From the NCBI GenBank assembly GCA_000169995.1, contig AAZW01000040.1, positions 1-43,598 of the forward strand: DNA of 43,598 nucleotides. Direction: 5' to 3'. Shown here piece after piece: positions 1-7,439 of the stretch. Source of the DNA: Vibrionales bacterium SWAT-3 (GTDB lineage: Bacteria > Pseudomonadota > Gammaproteobacteria > Enterobacterales > Vibrionaceae). Position numbers and translations under genes: made by a program. How positions within the stretch are numbered: the stretch's first letter is position 1; the number at the start of each line of letters is the position of its first letter. The notes under the pieces are model-generated. The model saw only the letters and a list, made by a program, of their open reading frames with translations, had not been told where the DNA came from and ran no database searches.

Positions 1-261
1 CTTTTCCGTTTGGGCGGAGACGAGTTCTGTATCATTTCGAGTATCTCGGAGCCTGAAGCACTAGACCGTTACTTACAATGCATTCTAAACACCGTCAGTC
101 ATTCTCATTGTGAGCATAAAGGGCAACAGTTAAGCTGTACTTTGAGTATTGGTGCGGCCATCCATACCAATGAAGACACTGAAGAACTGCTCCAAAAAAC
201 AGATAGCATGCTCTATCAAAGTAAGTTAAATGGTCGAAATCGAGTCACAATTGCAGGCTAA
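1..261 (+). CDS. GGDEF domain protein, C-terminal part (partial)
   Basis: The reading frame is open from base 1, so the N-terminus lies outside the window; 86 residues remain. An intact GGDEF signature is at residues 5-9 (LGGDEFC), followed by the family's typical SIGAA strand and the closing YQSKxxGRNRV motif, ending in TAA. Proteins of this family make cyclic di-GMP from two GTP when the active site is GGDEF/GGEEF, so the visible part looks catalytically competent. No RxxD inhibitory site can be judged because the residues before the motif are cut off. Any sensor domain and the membrane location are unknown. It ends 87 bp before the exonuclease gene and is probably a separate unit. Confidence 0.9.
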   Translation, partial: LFRLGGDEFCIISSISEPEALDRYLQCILNTVSHSHCEHKGQQLSCTLSIGAAIHTNEDTEELLQKTDSMLYQSKLNGRNRVTIAG

Positions 262-348
262 ATGAGCACTTGATACAACTAGGGTCGAGTTCTGTATTGG
301 GCTCATGTACAATTTCACAAAATTTTTGACGAGAGAATTAGGCGACGT

Positions 349-879
349 ATGAATCACAATCGAGTGGTGTGTTTCGATTTGGAAATGTGCTGTTGGAGCG
401 AAAATGGTGTAGGTACAACAGGCGAGATCATTGAAGTGGGTCTTGCTGAGATTGATCTGGCATCTGGAACCATCGTCAAACGAGCGCAATACTACGTTAA
501 GCCAGAAAAAGACGAAGTCTCTCAGTTCTGTGCCGAGCTAACCGGCATTACTCCCCGTAAGATTGAAAAGCAGGGGCGTCCGCTAGAATCAGTCATCAAA
601 TCGATGATTAAGAATTTCGGTGGTCCAAACAAGATCTATGCTGCGTGGGGACGTGATGACCTGATTTTACACAAAGAGTGTCAAGAGAAAGGTATCGAGC
701 CACCATTTAGCGAGTTCATCAATATTGCGACGCTTTATCGCGTGCAGAACCGCTTGAAAGACAAACGCATTGGCCACCGAGCGGCTCAAGAAGCAAAAAA
801 CATCGAGTGGGAAGGTCGCCAGCATTCTGGTTACGTTGATGCTTACAATCTAGCGAAGCTCGCTCTGACGATGCTTTAG
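349..879 (+). CDS. DEDDh-type 3'-5' exonuclease (DnaQ/ERI-1-like)
   Basis: A 176-residue single-domain protein of the DnaQ-like exonuclease superfamily. The ExoI motif FDLEM gives Asp10 and Glu12. The ExoII region holds WGRDD (Asp103/104), and ExoIII has His159 and Asp164 in HSGYVDAYNLAKL, which makes it the DEDDh type. The arrangement with LTGI near residue 65 and the C-terminal DAYNLA resembles the KapD/ERI-1-like branch more than the polymerase III epsilon subunit. Such enzymes remove nucleotides from 3' ends of single-stranded DNA or RNA with two metal ions; the substrate cannot be told from sequence. The start is the ATG at 349, with GGCGACGT upstream as a weak ribosome site. A terminator follows directly, so it is probably monocistronic. 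Confidence 0.85.
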   Translation: MNHNRVVCFDLEMCCWSENGVGTTGEIIEVGLAEIDLASGTIVKRAQYYVKPEKDEVSQFCAELTGITPRKIEKQGRPLESVIKSMIKNFGGPNKIYAAWGRDDLILHKECQEKGIEPPFSEFINIATLYRVQNRLKDKRIGHRAAQEAKNIEWEGRQHSGYVDAYNLAKLALTML

Positions 880-916
880 CAATAAGCGAATATTAATATT
901 TGCTCCGAAATATAAG

Positions 917-944
917 AAAGCCACCTGGATAAGGTGGCTTTTTT
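917..944 (+). terminator. Rho-independent terminator after the exonuclease gene
   Basis: Perfect 9-bp stem AAAGCCACC / GGTGGCTTT with a 7-nt loop, followed by a T run. It lies 38 bp after the stop codon at 879. The A-rich 5' side means it may also act on transcripts from the opposite strand, where the cytochrome-like gene ends at 1013. Confidence 0.9.
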
Positions 945-1012
945 ACATCTTCCTGTGGGGTGTTATTACCATAGCGACTAAATAAATCATCATCGCTCGC
1001 GTATTAAGATAT

Positions 1013-1543
1013 TTATTTCCCTAGCATTAACTTGAGTTTATCGCCTTTATCAAAGAAGTGATGCTTCAATGCCCCCAATATATGTAATGTCACTAACGAC
1101 ATAAAAACTTTAATCGCAGTAGCGTGAATCAAAAACAGTAGAGAAAATACTTCTCTAGAGGTTGCACTGTCGCTAAATGCCCATGAGTACACACTGAATA
1201 CTGGCGTATCAATCAGTGCCATGCTTAAACCTGATATAGCGATAAAGGTCAATGTCACTGCTTGAACTAATTGAACCAGTTTAGGGAAGGTGAACTTACG
1301 TTTCTCTGGTTCGGGCTTAACTAACATTCTTGCAATCAATATATTGATGAGAATTAGGACAACTGAGCCGAGTATCTGATGAATTAAAATCGTTGGATAC
1401 TTGTCCGAGAAAGGCAGAATTCGGCTTGATATAAAACCGAGAGTTAACGTTAACATTACTCCACTAAATATCCCCCAGTGAAGAAAATCGACTTTATTAG
1501 TGAGGTTATTCTTTACTATATCATTTGATCGTTTTTTGAACAT
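1013..1543 (-). CDS. Cytochrome b561-like membrane protein
   Basis: A 176-residue integral membrane protein with about four hydrophobic helices. Histidines sit in the expected helix positions: HWGIFSG near the start, IHQILGS in helix 2, and IHATAIK plus LHILGALKHHF in the last helix. They are likely axial ligands for two b-type haems, as in the cytochrome b561/DUF4405-type superfamily that passes electrons from quinol or a periplasmic donor. The start at 1543 is preferred over the ATG at 1555 because GGAAC lies just upstream of the second ATG. The gene is divergent from the secreted ABM-fold gene at 1729, with about 185 bp between them. The exact electron partner is unknown. Confidence 0.75.
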   Translation of the reverse strand: MFKKRSNDIVKNNLTNKVDFLHWGIFSGVMLTLTLGFISSRILPFSDKYPTILIHQILGSVVLILINILIARMLVKPEPEKRKFTFPKLVQLVQAVTLTFIAISGLSMALIDTPVFSVYSWAFSDSATSREVFSLLFLIHATAIKVFMSLVTLHILGALKHHFFDKGDKLKLMLGK

Positions 1544-1728
1544 TACGAGTTCCATTATTAGCGTGTGAAAAATCTATTATATTTCTCATGGCTTTGTTAT
1601 GGATGTGTTTGTCGAATGTTTAATATTAATAATCGGATGCCATTTAATTAATATTAAATCGTTAGCTTGGCTCTTGATGAGTCTTTTATCTCTGTTAGCG
1701 TGTGCAACATCTAACCAACGGAGGTCCT

Positions 1729-2085
1729 ATGAAGCGGTTTATTAAAAGTTCCATCGCATTTAGCTTATTAAGTCTAAGTTCATTAGCGTTTGCACAGCCC
1801 GTTGTGCTTATCAACACATTTTCAGTAGATGCGAGTAAGCATGCAGAAACCTTAGCCTATTGGGAAAGTGCTAGGGACGTGCTAGTCCAACAACCCGGTT
1901 ATATCTCTACTACATTACATCGAGCGTTAAGCGCAGACGCCACTTACCTTTACGTAAACGTCGCAAACTGGGAAAGCCAAAAGCACTTCATAGATGCTAT
2001 CTCTGTAATGAGAGAGGAGCTACCTGCTCTTAATCTTGAGGGTGTTACTGCTGATCCTAACCTTTACGAAGTCATCCGAAATTAA
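1729..2085 (+). CDS. Secreted antibiotic-biosynthesis-monooxygenase (ABM) fold protein
   Basis: A 118-residue protein with a clear Sec signal peptide (MKRFIKSS, then a hydrophobic stretch ending in AFA), followed by one ferredoxin-like ABM domain. Visible family features are the first strand VVLINTFSV, a helix with YWESARDVLVQQPGYISTTLH, and the later YLYVNVANWESQKHF. ABM-fold proteins include small cofactor-free oxygenases and haem-degrading enzymes, but many have no known activity; the exported form suggests a periplasmic role. The start at 1729 is fixed by a strong GGAGG five bases upstream (1720-1724); the longer frame from 1702 adds no useful sequence. It lies 15 bp before the gene split by insertion sequences, so the two were probably co-transcribed. 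Confidence 0.8.
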   Translation: MKRFIKSSIAFSLLSLSSLAFAQPVVLINTFSVDASKHAETLAYWESARDVLVQQPGYISTTLHRALSADATYLYVNVANWESQKHFIDAISVMREELPALNLEGVTADPNLYEVIRN

Positions 2086-2100
2086 TAGAGAGTGTTCTGA

Positions 2101-2265
2101 ATGAAATATGTACCACGACTGTTTTTAGTTATTTTTAGCTTTTTTTTCTCGGTTAATAGCTATTCAGCTGCCTATGGCGTATCGGTTGCTTGGAAAACAC
2201 AAGATGCTCAAGCTGTATTTGATGTTATGCCTCAACAAGGGCGCGAATATACTTTGTTAATCTGA
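2101..2265 (+). pseudogene. 5' fragment of a secreted two-domain protein gene, cut by an IS
   Basis: The first 136 bases encode a signal peptide (MKYVPRLFLVIFSFFF to SYSAA) and the start of a ferredoxin-like domain (GVSVAWKTQDAQAVFDVMPQQ). The frame then enters the ISAs1-type element at 2237 and stops at 2263-2265. Removing the inserted 2297 bp and one 10-bp target copy joins this fragment in frame to the piece at 4534. The result is a 226-residue secreted protein with two similar domains of about 90 residues each: YGVSVAWK and YAIELTWK begin the repeats. The fold resembles muconolactone isomerase/YciI-like domains. The intact product is inferred, not observed. Confidence 0.8.
2227..2236 (+). 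repeat. Target-site duplication, left copy (outer IS)
   Basis: ATGCCTCAAC is present here and again at 4534-4543, immediately outside both ends of the outer element. A 10-bp duplication is within the range known for ISAs1-family insertions. The perfect match suggests a fairly recent insertion. Confidence 0.9.
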
Positions 2266-2443
2266 TGTAAAAAGAACTTTTTCCCTGTAATCTTTATTCC
2301 ATGCGGCTTGGTTCATCTTTCTTGGTACAGACAAGTTACCCTCTGATTTTCTAAATAGGTTCTGCACAAAGCGACGACAACAAGCCATATTCAACGCTGA
2401 ATCCCCAGCGTAAATTCGCTGCTCGTCTTCTTTGAAAATTACG

Positions 2444-2452
2444 TCCAACGCC
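2444..2452 (+). repeat. Target-site duplication, left copy (nested IS)
   Basis: TCCAACGCC flanks the nested element here and at 3507-3515. It lies in the transposase codons that read HWALDV in the uninterrupted ISAs1 gene. Confidence 0.9.
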
Positions 2453-3506
2453 GGCTTTGTTGCGTAATTCATTGGAACTAAACCTAAAACCTACGATCTG
2501 ATCAGCTATATTCACTCCCTCTCGTAGCCCTATGCCTAAACCTCGTTACAAAACAACCAACTGGAAGCAATACAACCAATCACTCATTAACCGCGGTTCT
2601 TTGACCTTTTGGATTGATGAAGAAGCGATAAGTGGCTGGACGCAAAGCAAACAGAATAAGCGCGGGAGGCCTCGTCGGTTCAGTGATTTAGCTATCACGA
2701 CAGCCCTCATGGTGAAACGAGTTTTTTCTATGCCATTAAGAGCGCTGCAAGGTTTTATCAACTCGATATTTAGGTTAGCCCATGTACCGTTAAGTTGTCC
2801 GCATTACACCTGCATCAGTCGTAGAGCCAAGCAAGTTGAGGTCTCACTTAAGACAAAAACGAGAGGTACGATACAACATCTAGCTATTGATGCGACTGGC
2901 CTTAAGGCTTATGGCGAAGGTGAATGGAAAGTCAAAAAACACGGGACAGATGGCAAACGTAGAGTCTGGCGAAAACTTCATATTGCCGTGGATACAAACA
3001 CTCATGAAATTATTGCAGCCGAGCTAAGTCTATCGACAGTTACAGATGGAGAAGTACTCCCGAATTTACTGAAACAAACTCGCCGAAGTATCCACGAGGT
3101 GTCTGGTGATGGCGCTTATGATACGAGAGTATGTCACGATGCAATTAAGATTAAGCGAGCCGTTGCGCTTATTCCTCCAAGAGAAGGGGCTGCCTTCTGG
3201 GAGCGGGGTCATCCCCGAAATCTCGCAGTAGGTTGCCAGAAGTTATATGGCTCAAATAAGTATTGGAAAGAGCGGTATGGTTACCACAAACGCTCCCTGT
3301 CAGAAACAGCGATGTATCGAGTTAAACAGTTACTTGGTGGTCGTTTAAGTTTAAGAAATTACAATGCACAAGTGGGAGAAACTTATGCGATGATAAAAGC
3401 GTTGAACAAGCTCACTGGGTTAGGTATGCCTGAAACTTGCCGTATTGACTAAGAAATGCACGAAATGGGGCTGCTCTGTCTCTAAACTGAATTACGCAAC
3501 AAAGCC
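2453..3506 (+). mobile_element. IS5-family (IS903-group) insertion sequence
   Basis: A complete 1054-bp element. The terminal inverted repeats share GGCTTTGTTGCGTAATTCA (19 bp) at 2453 and, inverted, ending at 3506. It is flanked by the 9-bp duplication TCCAACGCC at 2444-2452 and 3507-3515. A 9-bp duplication and length near 1.05 kb are the marks of the IS903 group. It sits inside the ISAs1 transposase gene, so it arrived second. Ends, duplications and transposase all look intact, so it could still be mobile. Confidence 0.95.
2532..3452 (+). CDS. IS5-family (IS903-type) transposase
   Basis: A 306-residue DDE transposase, matching the about 307 residues of IS903. The N-terminal region has RGRPRRFSDLAITTALMVKRVF and PLRALQGF, typical of IS5/IS903 proteins. 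The catalytic Asp residues lie in LAIDATGLK and in SGDGAYDT, and the C-terminal YxxRxxxE-type signature appears as YHKRSLSETAMYRVKQLLG. The gene occupies nearly the whole element, with the start ATG 79 bp from the left end. The frame is unbroken, so the enzyme is probably functional and could act on related copies elsewhere in the genome. Confidence 0.95.
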   Translation: MPKPRYKTTNWKQYNQSLINRGSLTFWIDEEAISGWTQSKQNKRGRPRRFSDLAITTALMVKRVFSMPLRALQGFINSIFRLAHVPLSCPHYTCISRRAKQVEVSLKTKTRGTIQHLAIDATGLKAYGEGEWKVKKHGTDGKRRVWRKLHIAVDTNTHEIIAAELSLSTVTDGEVLPNLLKQTRRSIHEVSGDGAYDTRVCHDAIKIKRAVALIPPREGAAFWERGHPRNLAVGCQKLYGSNKYWKERYGYHKRSLSETAMYRVKQLLGGRLSLRNYNAQVGETYAMIKALNKLTGLGMPETCRID

Positions 3507-4533
3507 TCCAACGCCCAGTGCTGCTGATTCTCAATATGCCAATGCTTTCTTGTTGCCTTTGAGGCTAACTCTAAAGATAAATGGTCTGTGCAAATATAGT
3601 ACGAGGTTTCATAACTTCCTTTCCCTTTGACACTCCTATCTCTTACCACTGCAACAATGCTTTTTACGAGACACCACTTCTGTCTGAGTGCTTCGCTGAA
3701 GGCTGCAGGAAGCACGTAAACCTCACGAACCTCTTTTCTACCATGCCCTTTCTCTTCCGTGATGTATGATTCCTGTTTATCTTCAGGCAAAGCCCAATAG
3801 TATTGGAATTGCACATCAATTTCTGCTAATAAACTTGGTTGATTCAGTTTAACTTGTACTAGGATATCTCCACCTTTATCAACTACTTTATTCAGTGTTT
3901 CAACCTGACAATGCAGGGCATCAGCAGTTAATAAACATCCTTTGATATCTAAAGCGTCTAGCATGTTTCTTATTGCTAGCAGCTCCATACCTTTGCCGTC
4001 ACAAGGTTGGTGTGTGAGAGTCAAACCCTCGTCTACATCAAATGCCGAAACCATATAGAGGGGGTGCTGTTGTTTGCTTGCTTTTGCCCCTTTTAGAACC
4101 TTCCCATCAACACTGATTATAGGCTGTGCATGCTTCTCTCTGTGCAAATTGACCCAGCCCACCATAGCTTCCAATAGCGTCTCTGGCACAACGGATCTCA
4201 TGATCGCAGCTATATTATGTCGAGTGGGAAGACCATTTTCGTAGGGGAAATACTCACGTAACCACTCGATATTTCCTTCACCGAAATCCTTAATCTCTGT
4301 CCATTTATTTTGACCACAAATCATGGCTGTTATGACCACGAAAGCGACTTCCATAACAGGATAAACTTGATTGATGTGCGAACGGGTATCTTTCACTTTT
4401 TTAAGTTGCTCAATGATAATCATGTGCGAATTTCTCATGTTTTTTTACTTCATGATCAGATCGTGATTATCTAAAAAAGTTCCCTGTAAAATAAATCCAT
4501 TATTTTCAATGGTTAAAGTTCGATCCCGCCCTT

Positions 4534-5088
4534 ATGCCTCAACAGAAGAAAGCATTTGCTAACTTAATTGATGCTGGATTAATTCACGATATGTTTGTTT
4601 CTGAAAGTTTTATTGGCGAAAAACAGTTTCCAATAATTAAATTTGTGATGGAAGCCGATAGCGAAGAGGAAGTAAGACGCGTTATTGGAAACCTTCCTTT
4701 TCAATTTAAAGAGCTAGCTGAAATAACAGAAGTAAGAGACATCGGAAGTAAATGGCTAGACACTCAAGTTGCTTTTAAAAACTATGCGATTGAGTTGACT
4801 TGGAAAGAGCCAGAAGATCAAATGCTGGTAGATAAAATTATTAGTGTTGATTTGCAAAAAGTGGTCGATTGGAGCACTCAAGGTGTGATTACTTCAGCTT
4901 ATATAAAAAATCAGTCTATTGCTGAGTCAAAGCCAAATCAGATAGCGATGATTCGACCAATATATTCTATCGCGGTATTGGCAAAGGATGAGCAACATGC
5001 TCTTGATATTGCAAGTGAACTTAACGCCGTTAAATTAGGCTTTGCTAGCGTCAATATTAGTGAATTGGGCTTTAAATTATCCCTGTGA
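4534..5088 (+). pseudogene. 3' fragment of the IS-split secreted two-domain protein
   Basis: This frame begins with ATGCCTCAAC, which is the target duplication and not a true gene start; no ribosome site precedes it because the upstream bases belong to the IS. It encodes the rest of domain 1 (KKAFANLIDAGLIHDMFVSES) and all of domain 2 (YAIELTWK to VNISELGFKLSL). Alone the 184-residue product would lack the signal peptide and first strand, so if made at all it would stay in the cytoplasm. The region is AT-rich. It ends 65 bp before the ATG of the membrane regulator, suggesting the intact gene once sat in the same cluster as the regulator pair. Confidence 0.8.
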
Positions 5089-5120
5089 TTTTGAATTAAT
5101 GTAAACCCTCGTGTTATTCT

Positions 5121-5153
5121 AAGGTGAGATTATTAACAGTGTTAACTCACCTT
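5121..5153 (+). promoter_or_regulatory. Dyad directly before the regulator start codon
   Basis: AAGGTGAG at 5121-5128 pairs perfectly with CTCACCTT at 5146-5153, which abuts the ATG at 5154. Inside lies a second palindrome, TTAACA-G-TGTTAA (5133-5145). The left arm resembles a Shine-Dalgarno sequence and the right arm an anti-Shine-Dalgarno. It could be an operator for autoregulation or an RNA hairpin that hides the start. Function is inferred only. Confidence 0.5.
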
Positions 5154-6038
5154 ATGAATAATAATAAATTACAAGAGTATGATTTGGTTATTGAACTTGA
5201 TGACCGTACATTGATTAACCCGTCATTGAATAAAGTTGTGACATTGTCGCCATCTGAATGTCTGCTTTTAAAGTATTTAATGGACAACTGCTCACAAACT
5301 TTAGGTCGTGAATTCCTTTTAACGCATTGTTGGCCGGGGCGCATTGTTACTAACAGCTCTCTGAATGTCGCAATCAAAAATGTTCGCAGTGCTCTCAAAG
5401 AAGTAGGGTCCGACTGCAAAGTGATTACGGTACAAAAGGAAGGCTACTGTTTTGTTGCTCCTGAGAACAGTGTCGAAACAGATAGCGATATCGCTCTCGA
5501 GCGCAATATTGTGTCTGAAAACCTTGCCGAACAAGGTAAAGGCATACCGCAATCTGCCAGTTTGAGTGAACAGGATAGTTCTACTTGCTCGGAATCCACT
5601 GTGTTGGAGTCAAAATTAGCTTCTGATTTAAATGAAGTAGCTGACGCTCAAGTGCTATCAGAGAATACTCAGGCAAAAGGCAAGCAAGCATCTTCTAATT
5701 TTATCCCGCTTATTAGTGGACTTGCAGTAAGCCTCTTTATCGTCATCATCCTGTCTTATCTTGGGTTGTTTATGGAAAGAGCTTCCATCAACGGCATCGA
5801 TGTATACCATGATAACATCGAGTTGGAACAAGAGCTGGTAGAAGACTTAACCTCACTTGCGAAGCCGGGCGTAGAGGCGATCTATCTCCACCGTATGGGT
5901 ATAGAGTGTGGTGGCATGCAAGTGGTGGTGTTAGACGAAAATGGTTGGCAAGACATTAGTACAGATTTCAAATCTGGGCGCTGTTCACAAGGCCAAAAAG
6001 AGGGTGAAAGGGTAGAAGGAACTGCAGATGAAGCGTAA
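5154..6038 (+). CDS. ToxR-like membrane-anchored winged-helix regulator
   Basis: A one-pass membrane transcription factor. The N-terminal OmpR/PhoB-type winged helix covers about residues 5-105 (LSPSECLLLKYLMDN, then LTHCWPGRIVTNSSLNVAIK and GYCFV). An acidic linker follows. One membrane helix lies near residues 183-207 (PLISGLAVSLFIVIILSYLG), and a short periplasmic domain of about 85 residues carries two cysteines 25 apart (GIECGG and GRCSQG). This is the ToxR/CadC/VtrA plan: DNA binding inside, sensing outside, and a possible disulphide as in ToxR. It is not ToxR itself. An alternative GTG start at 5124 adds ten residues but lies inside the dyad. Its stop overlaps the next gene by 11 bp. 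Target genes and ligand are unknown. Confidence 0.8.
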   Translation: MNNNKLQEYDLVIELDDRTLINPSLNKVVTLSPSECLLLKYLMDNCSQTLGREFLLTHCWPGRIVTNSSLNVAIKNVRSALKEVGSDCKVITVQKEGYCFVAPENSVETDSDIALERNIVSENLAEQGKGIPQSASLSEQDSSTCSESTVLESKLASDLNEVADAQVLSENTQAKGKQASSNFIPLISGLAVSLFIVIILSYLGLFMERASINGIDVYHDNIELEQELVEDLTSLAKPGVEAIYLHRMGIECGGMQVVVLDENGWQDISTDFKSGRCSQGQKEGERVEGTADEA

Positions 6039-6465
6039 CTTTTGGCTGCCAATTGTTGTAACCGTATTTGTGATCTTAGCGTTTGGTTTGGTCTCTGGAG
6101 TAGCGACCAAAGGTTCGTATCAGTTTGAAAGCCAGTACGAGAATTATGGCTGGGAGGTCTTGACCCTTGAGCTGAAGAATGGACGCTCAAAAATGCGTTA
6201 TGTCGGTTATGACCGAAATGGACGAGTCGTGCAAACCAAGCAGTTGTTTGGTGTGTTCCTACGTTGGGGGAATCACTATTACTTCTATCAGCTTGAACAG
6301 CACCAAGCCCATGGAAACCAAACCTTCAACGTTAAAAATCTGTTTATCAAGCACCATGACAACAAGCGTAGTGTTTTGATATCCGACCAGCGAGGCGCGT
6401 ACATTACGAAAGACGGTACGATCCTAGAGCTCAACGGCATTCTCTATGGTAAGGCCATGCGATGA
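6028..6465 (+). CDS. Small membrane partner of the ToxR-like regulator (ToxS/VtrC-like position)
   Basis: A 145-residue protein with one N-terminal membrane helix (residues 5-25, FWLPIVVTVFVILAFGLVSG) and a periplasmic, strand-rich domain of about 115 residues containing no cysteine. Its ATG lies 11 bp before the end of the regulator gene, with AAGGA upstream (6015-6019), so translation is probably coupled. The place, topology and size match the second member of ToxR/ToxS and VtrA/VtrC pairs, in which the partner stabilises or completes the periplasmic sensing domain. Sequence similarity to ToxS is not evident to me. The role as a co-sensor is therefore inference from architecture. Confidence 0.65.
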   Translation: MKRNFWLPIVVTVFVILAFGLVSGVATKGSYQFESQYENYGWEVLTLELKNGRSKMRYVGYDRNGRVVQTKQLFGVFLRWGNHYYFYQLEQHQAHGNQTFNVKNLFIKHHDNKRSVLISDQRGAYITKDGTILELNGILYGKAMR

Positions 6466-6536
6466 TTGATGATGTAGCACACTGAGGAGATTAGTTAGGT
6501 CTGGTTGGTTGGATTGGGGTGTTAATAATAATCTTA

Positions 6537-6568
6537 AGCAGCGTTAGGTTTAAGCCTCAAACGCTGCT
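6537..6568. terminator. Bidirectional terminator between the regulator pair and terB-like gene
   Basis: AGCAGCGTT (6537-6545) pairs with AACGCTGCT (6560-6568). It lies between two genes that converge, 72 bp after one stop and 16 bp before the other, with modest T/A tracts on both sides. Confidence 0.7.
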
Positions 6569-6583
6569 CAATTGTTTTGGTGT

Positions 6584-7033
6584 TTAGTCTTCGCCAAGTA
6601 CGTCAAGTTTGCTCTTGATGAAGTCTTTGTGGTCAACGTAGAGCAGTTCAGCGGTTTTTCTGATCACTGAATCTTCAAGTGGATCAATCTCTCCGTCGGC
6701 ATGCGCCACTTCCCACATCGCCTTAATCAGGTCGATTCGCACTGGCTGTGATAACTCGCGCAGTTGTGAAGTGAAATCATACAAAGAAACAGATTGTTCA
6801 ACTTGCGGCTCAGCTTGTTGTAACAAGGCTTTCGACTCTTCTTCTGTAATGCCCAACAGACGTTGCAGTAAGTTCAACTTCGCTTCTTGCTCTGATTCGT
6901 TGATCTCATGGTCTGCGCCTGCGACTTCGCATAACAAACTGGCGATAGCTAAGTTTGGTGAGGCGGTAGGCGTTTTGCCTAAATCAGAGCCTTCAACCAA
7001 CTGTTTAAATAACGATGTAAGTGAATTAAACAT
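6584..7033 (-). CDS. TerB-family (tellurite-resistance-like) protein
   Basis: A 149-residue soluble helical protein with the paired acidic signatures of the TerB superfamily: CEVAGADHEINESE (about residues 34-47) and WEVAHADGEIDPLE (about residues 106-119). These likely bind a divalent metal. TerB domains occur in tellurite resistance loci, in DjlA and in many stand-alone proteins of uncertain role; no ter genes are nearby, so tellurite resistance should not be assumed. The start ATG at 7033 has GGAACG upstream. The gene stands alone, ending at a shared terminator. Confidence 0.85.
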   Translation of the reverse strand: MFNSLTSLFKQLVEGSDLGKTPTASPNLAIASLLCEVAGADHEINESEQEAKLNLLQRLLGITEEESKALLQQAEPQVEQSVSLYDFTSQLRELSQPVRIDLIKAMWEVAHADGEIDPLEDSVIRKTAELLYVDHKDFIKSKLDVLGED

Positions 7034-7144
7034 AAGAGCGTTCCAGTAATGGTGAATATTATAACTATTGGGCCTACAGAGTGTGATCGCAAGCCCCTTT
7101 ACTTAAAACTGACATTACGTATAAGCCAGTAATAAGGAACATAA

Positions 7145-7439
7145 TAGGGCGTGTTGACCTTTCGCGGTTAAATTTTGTTCGGATGGGGACGCCTAGTCAA
7201 AAGCGTTTTAATCGCGGCAAGGGGGAAGTAGCCTAGTTATTCTAAGCAAATCTCCCTCAACAAAGAGTAAAGCGCTTTTTGCGGGGGCGCCCAGCTCGAA
7301 CCCTTCGGGCAGCGTTTGCTGGTCATTTCTACTACGTTATCGGCTTCTCATGTAGGCTAGCTACACATCGACGCCTCTGCCTTGTATAAATCCCCAGCAA
7401 CTCGCTGCAAAAATCAGCTCGAAAGATTAACACGCCCTA
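7145..7439. mobile_element. MITE-like element, about 291 bp with TA ends
   Basis: GGGCGTGTTGACCTTTCG at 7147 matches, in inverted form, the right end at 7437 (GGGCGTGTTAATCTTTCG): 16 of 18 bases agree. Both ends are bordered by TA, as expected for TA-target transposition (IS630/Tc1-mariner type). No transposase is encoded. The centre has several short stem-forming segments such as GAACCCTTCGGGC. From memory, similar segments recur in Vibrio and Photobacterium genomes and are often mis-annotated as tiny proteins. The element fills almost all of the 403-bp gap between the TerB-like and phosphatase genes. Confidence 0.65.

Larger units (their letters stand above)
2257..4438 (-). pseudogene. ISAs1-family transposase, split by the nested IS
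   Basis: The N-terminal part reads from 4438 down to about 3507 and includes the family's opening region (KDTRSHINQVYPVMEV, then DFGEGNIEWLREYF) and the catalytic ISVDGKVLKGAK and LLTADALHCQ segments, the DDE-type metal-binding sites. It breaks at WHIENQQHWAL. The C-terminal part, LDVIFKEDEQRIYAGDSALN to the TAA at 2257, lies on the far side of the nested element. Removing the IS903-type element and one TCCAACGCC copy restores one 372-residue frame, a normal length for the family. The truncated ORF alone ends at 3482 with residues contributed by the nested element. Confidence 0.9.
2237..4533. mobile_element. ISAs1-family insertion sequence, interrupted by an IS903-type element
   Basis: The outer element runs from AAGGGCGCGA at 2237 to the inverted CCCGCCCTT ending at 4533. 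The ends share AAGGGCG, and further in both carry an ACTTT followed by TTAA or TAA (imperfect terminal repeats). Total length is 2297 bp; without the nested element and one 9-bp duplication it is 1234 bp, the usual ISAs1 size. Its transposase is on the minus strand and is split. The 10-bp duplications at 2227 and 4534 prove transposition into the secreted-protein gene. The split transposase makes it immobile by itself. Confidence 0.9.

Noticed and set aside
3445..3630. Small ORF spanning the right end of the nested IS
   Set aside because: It crosses the IS junction and reads antisense to the split transposase; no start signal.
4534..5088. Independent gene starting with ATG at 4534
   Set aside because: The ATG belongs to the target-site duplication, no ribosome site precedes it, and the frame joins the 2101 fragment exactly.
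5154..6465. True ToxR/ToxS
   Set aside because: The winged helix and the partner do not have the ToxR or ToxS sequence, and the neighbours differ from those of the Vibrio toxRS locus.
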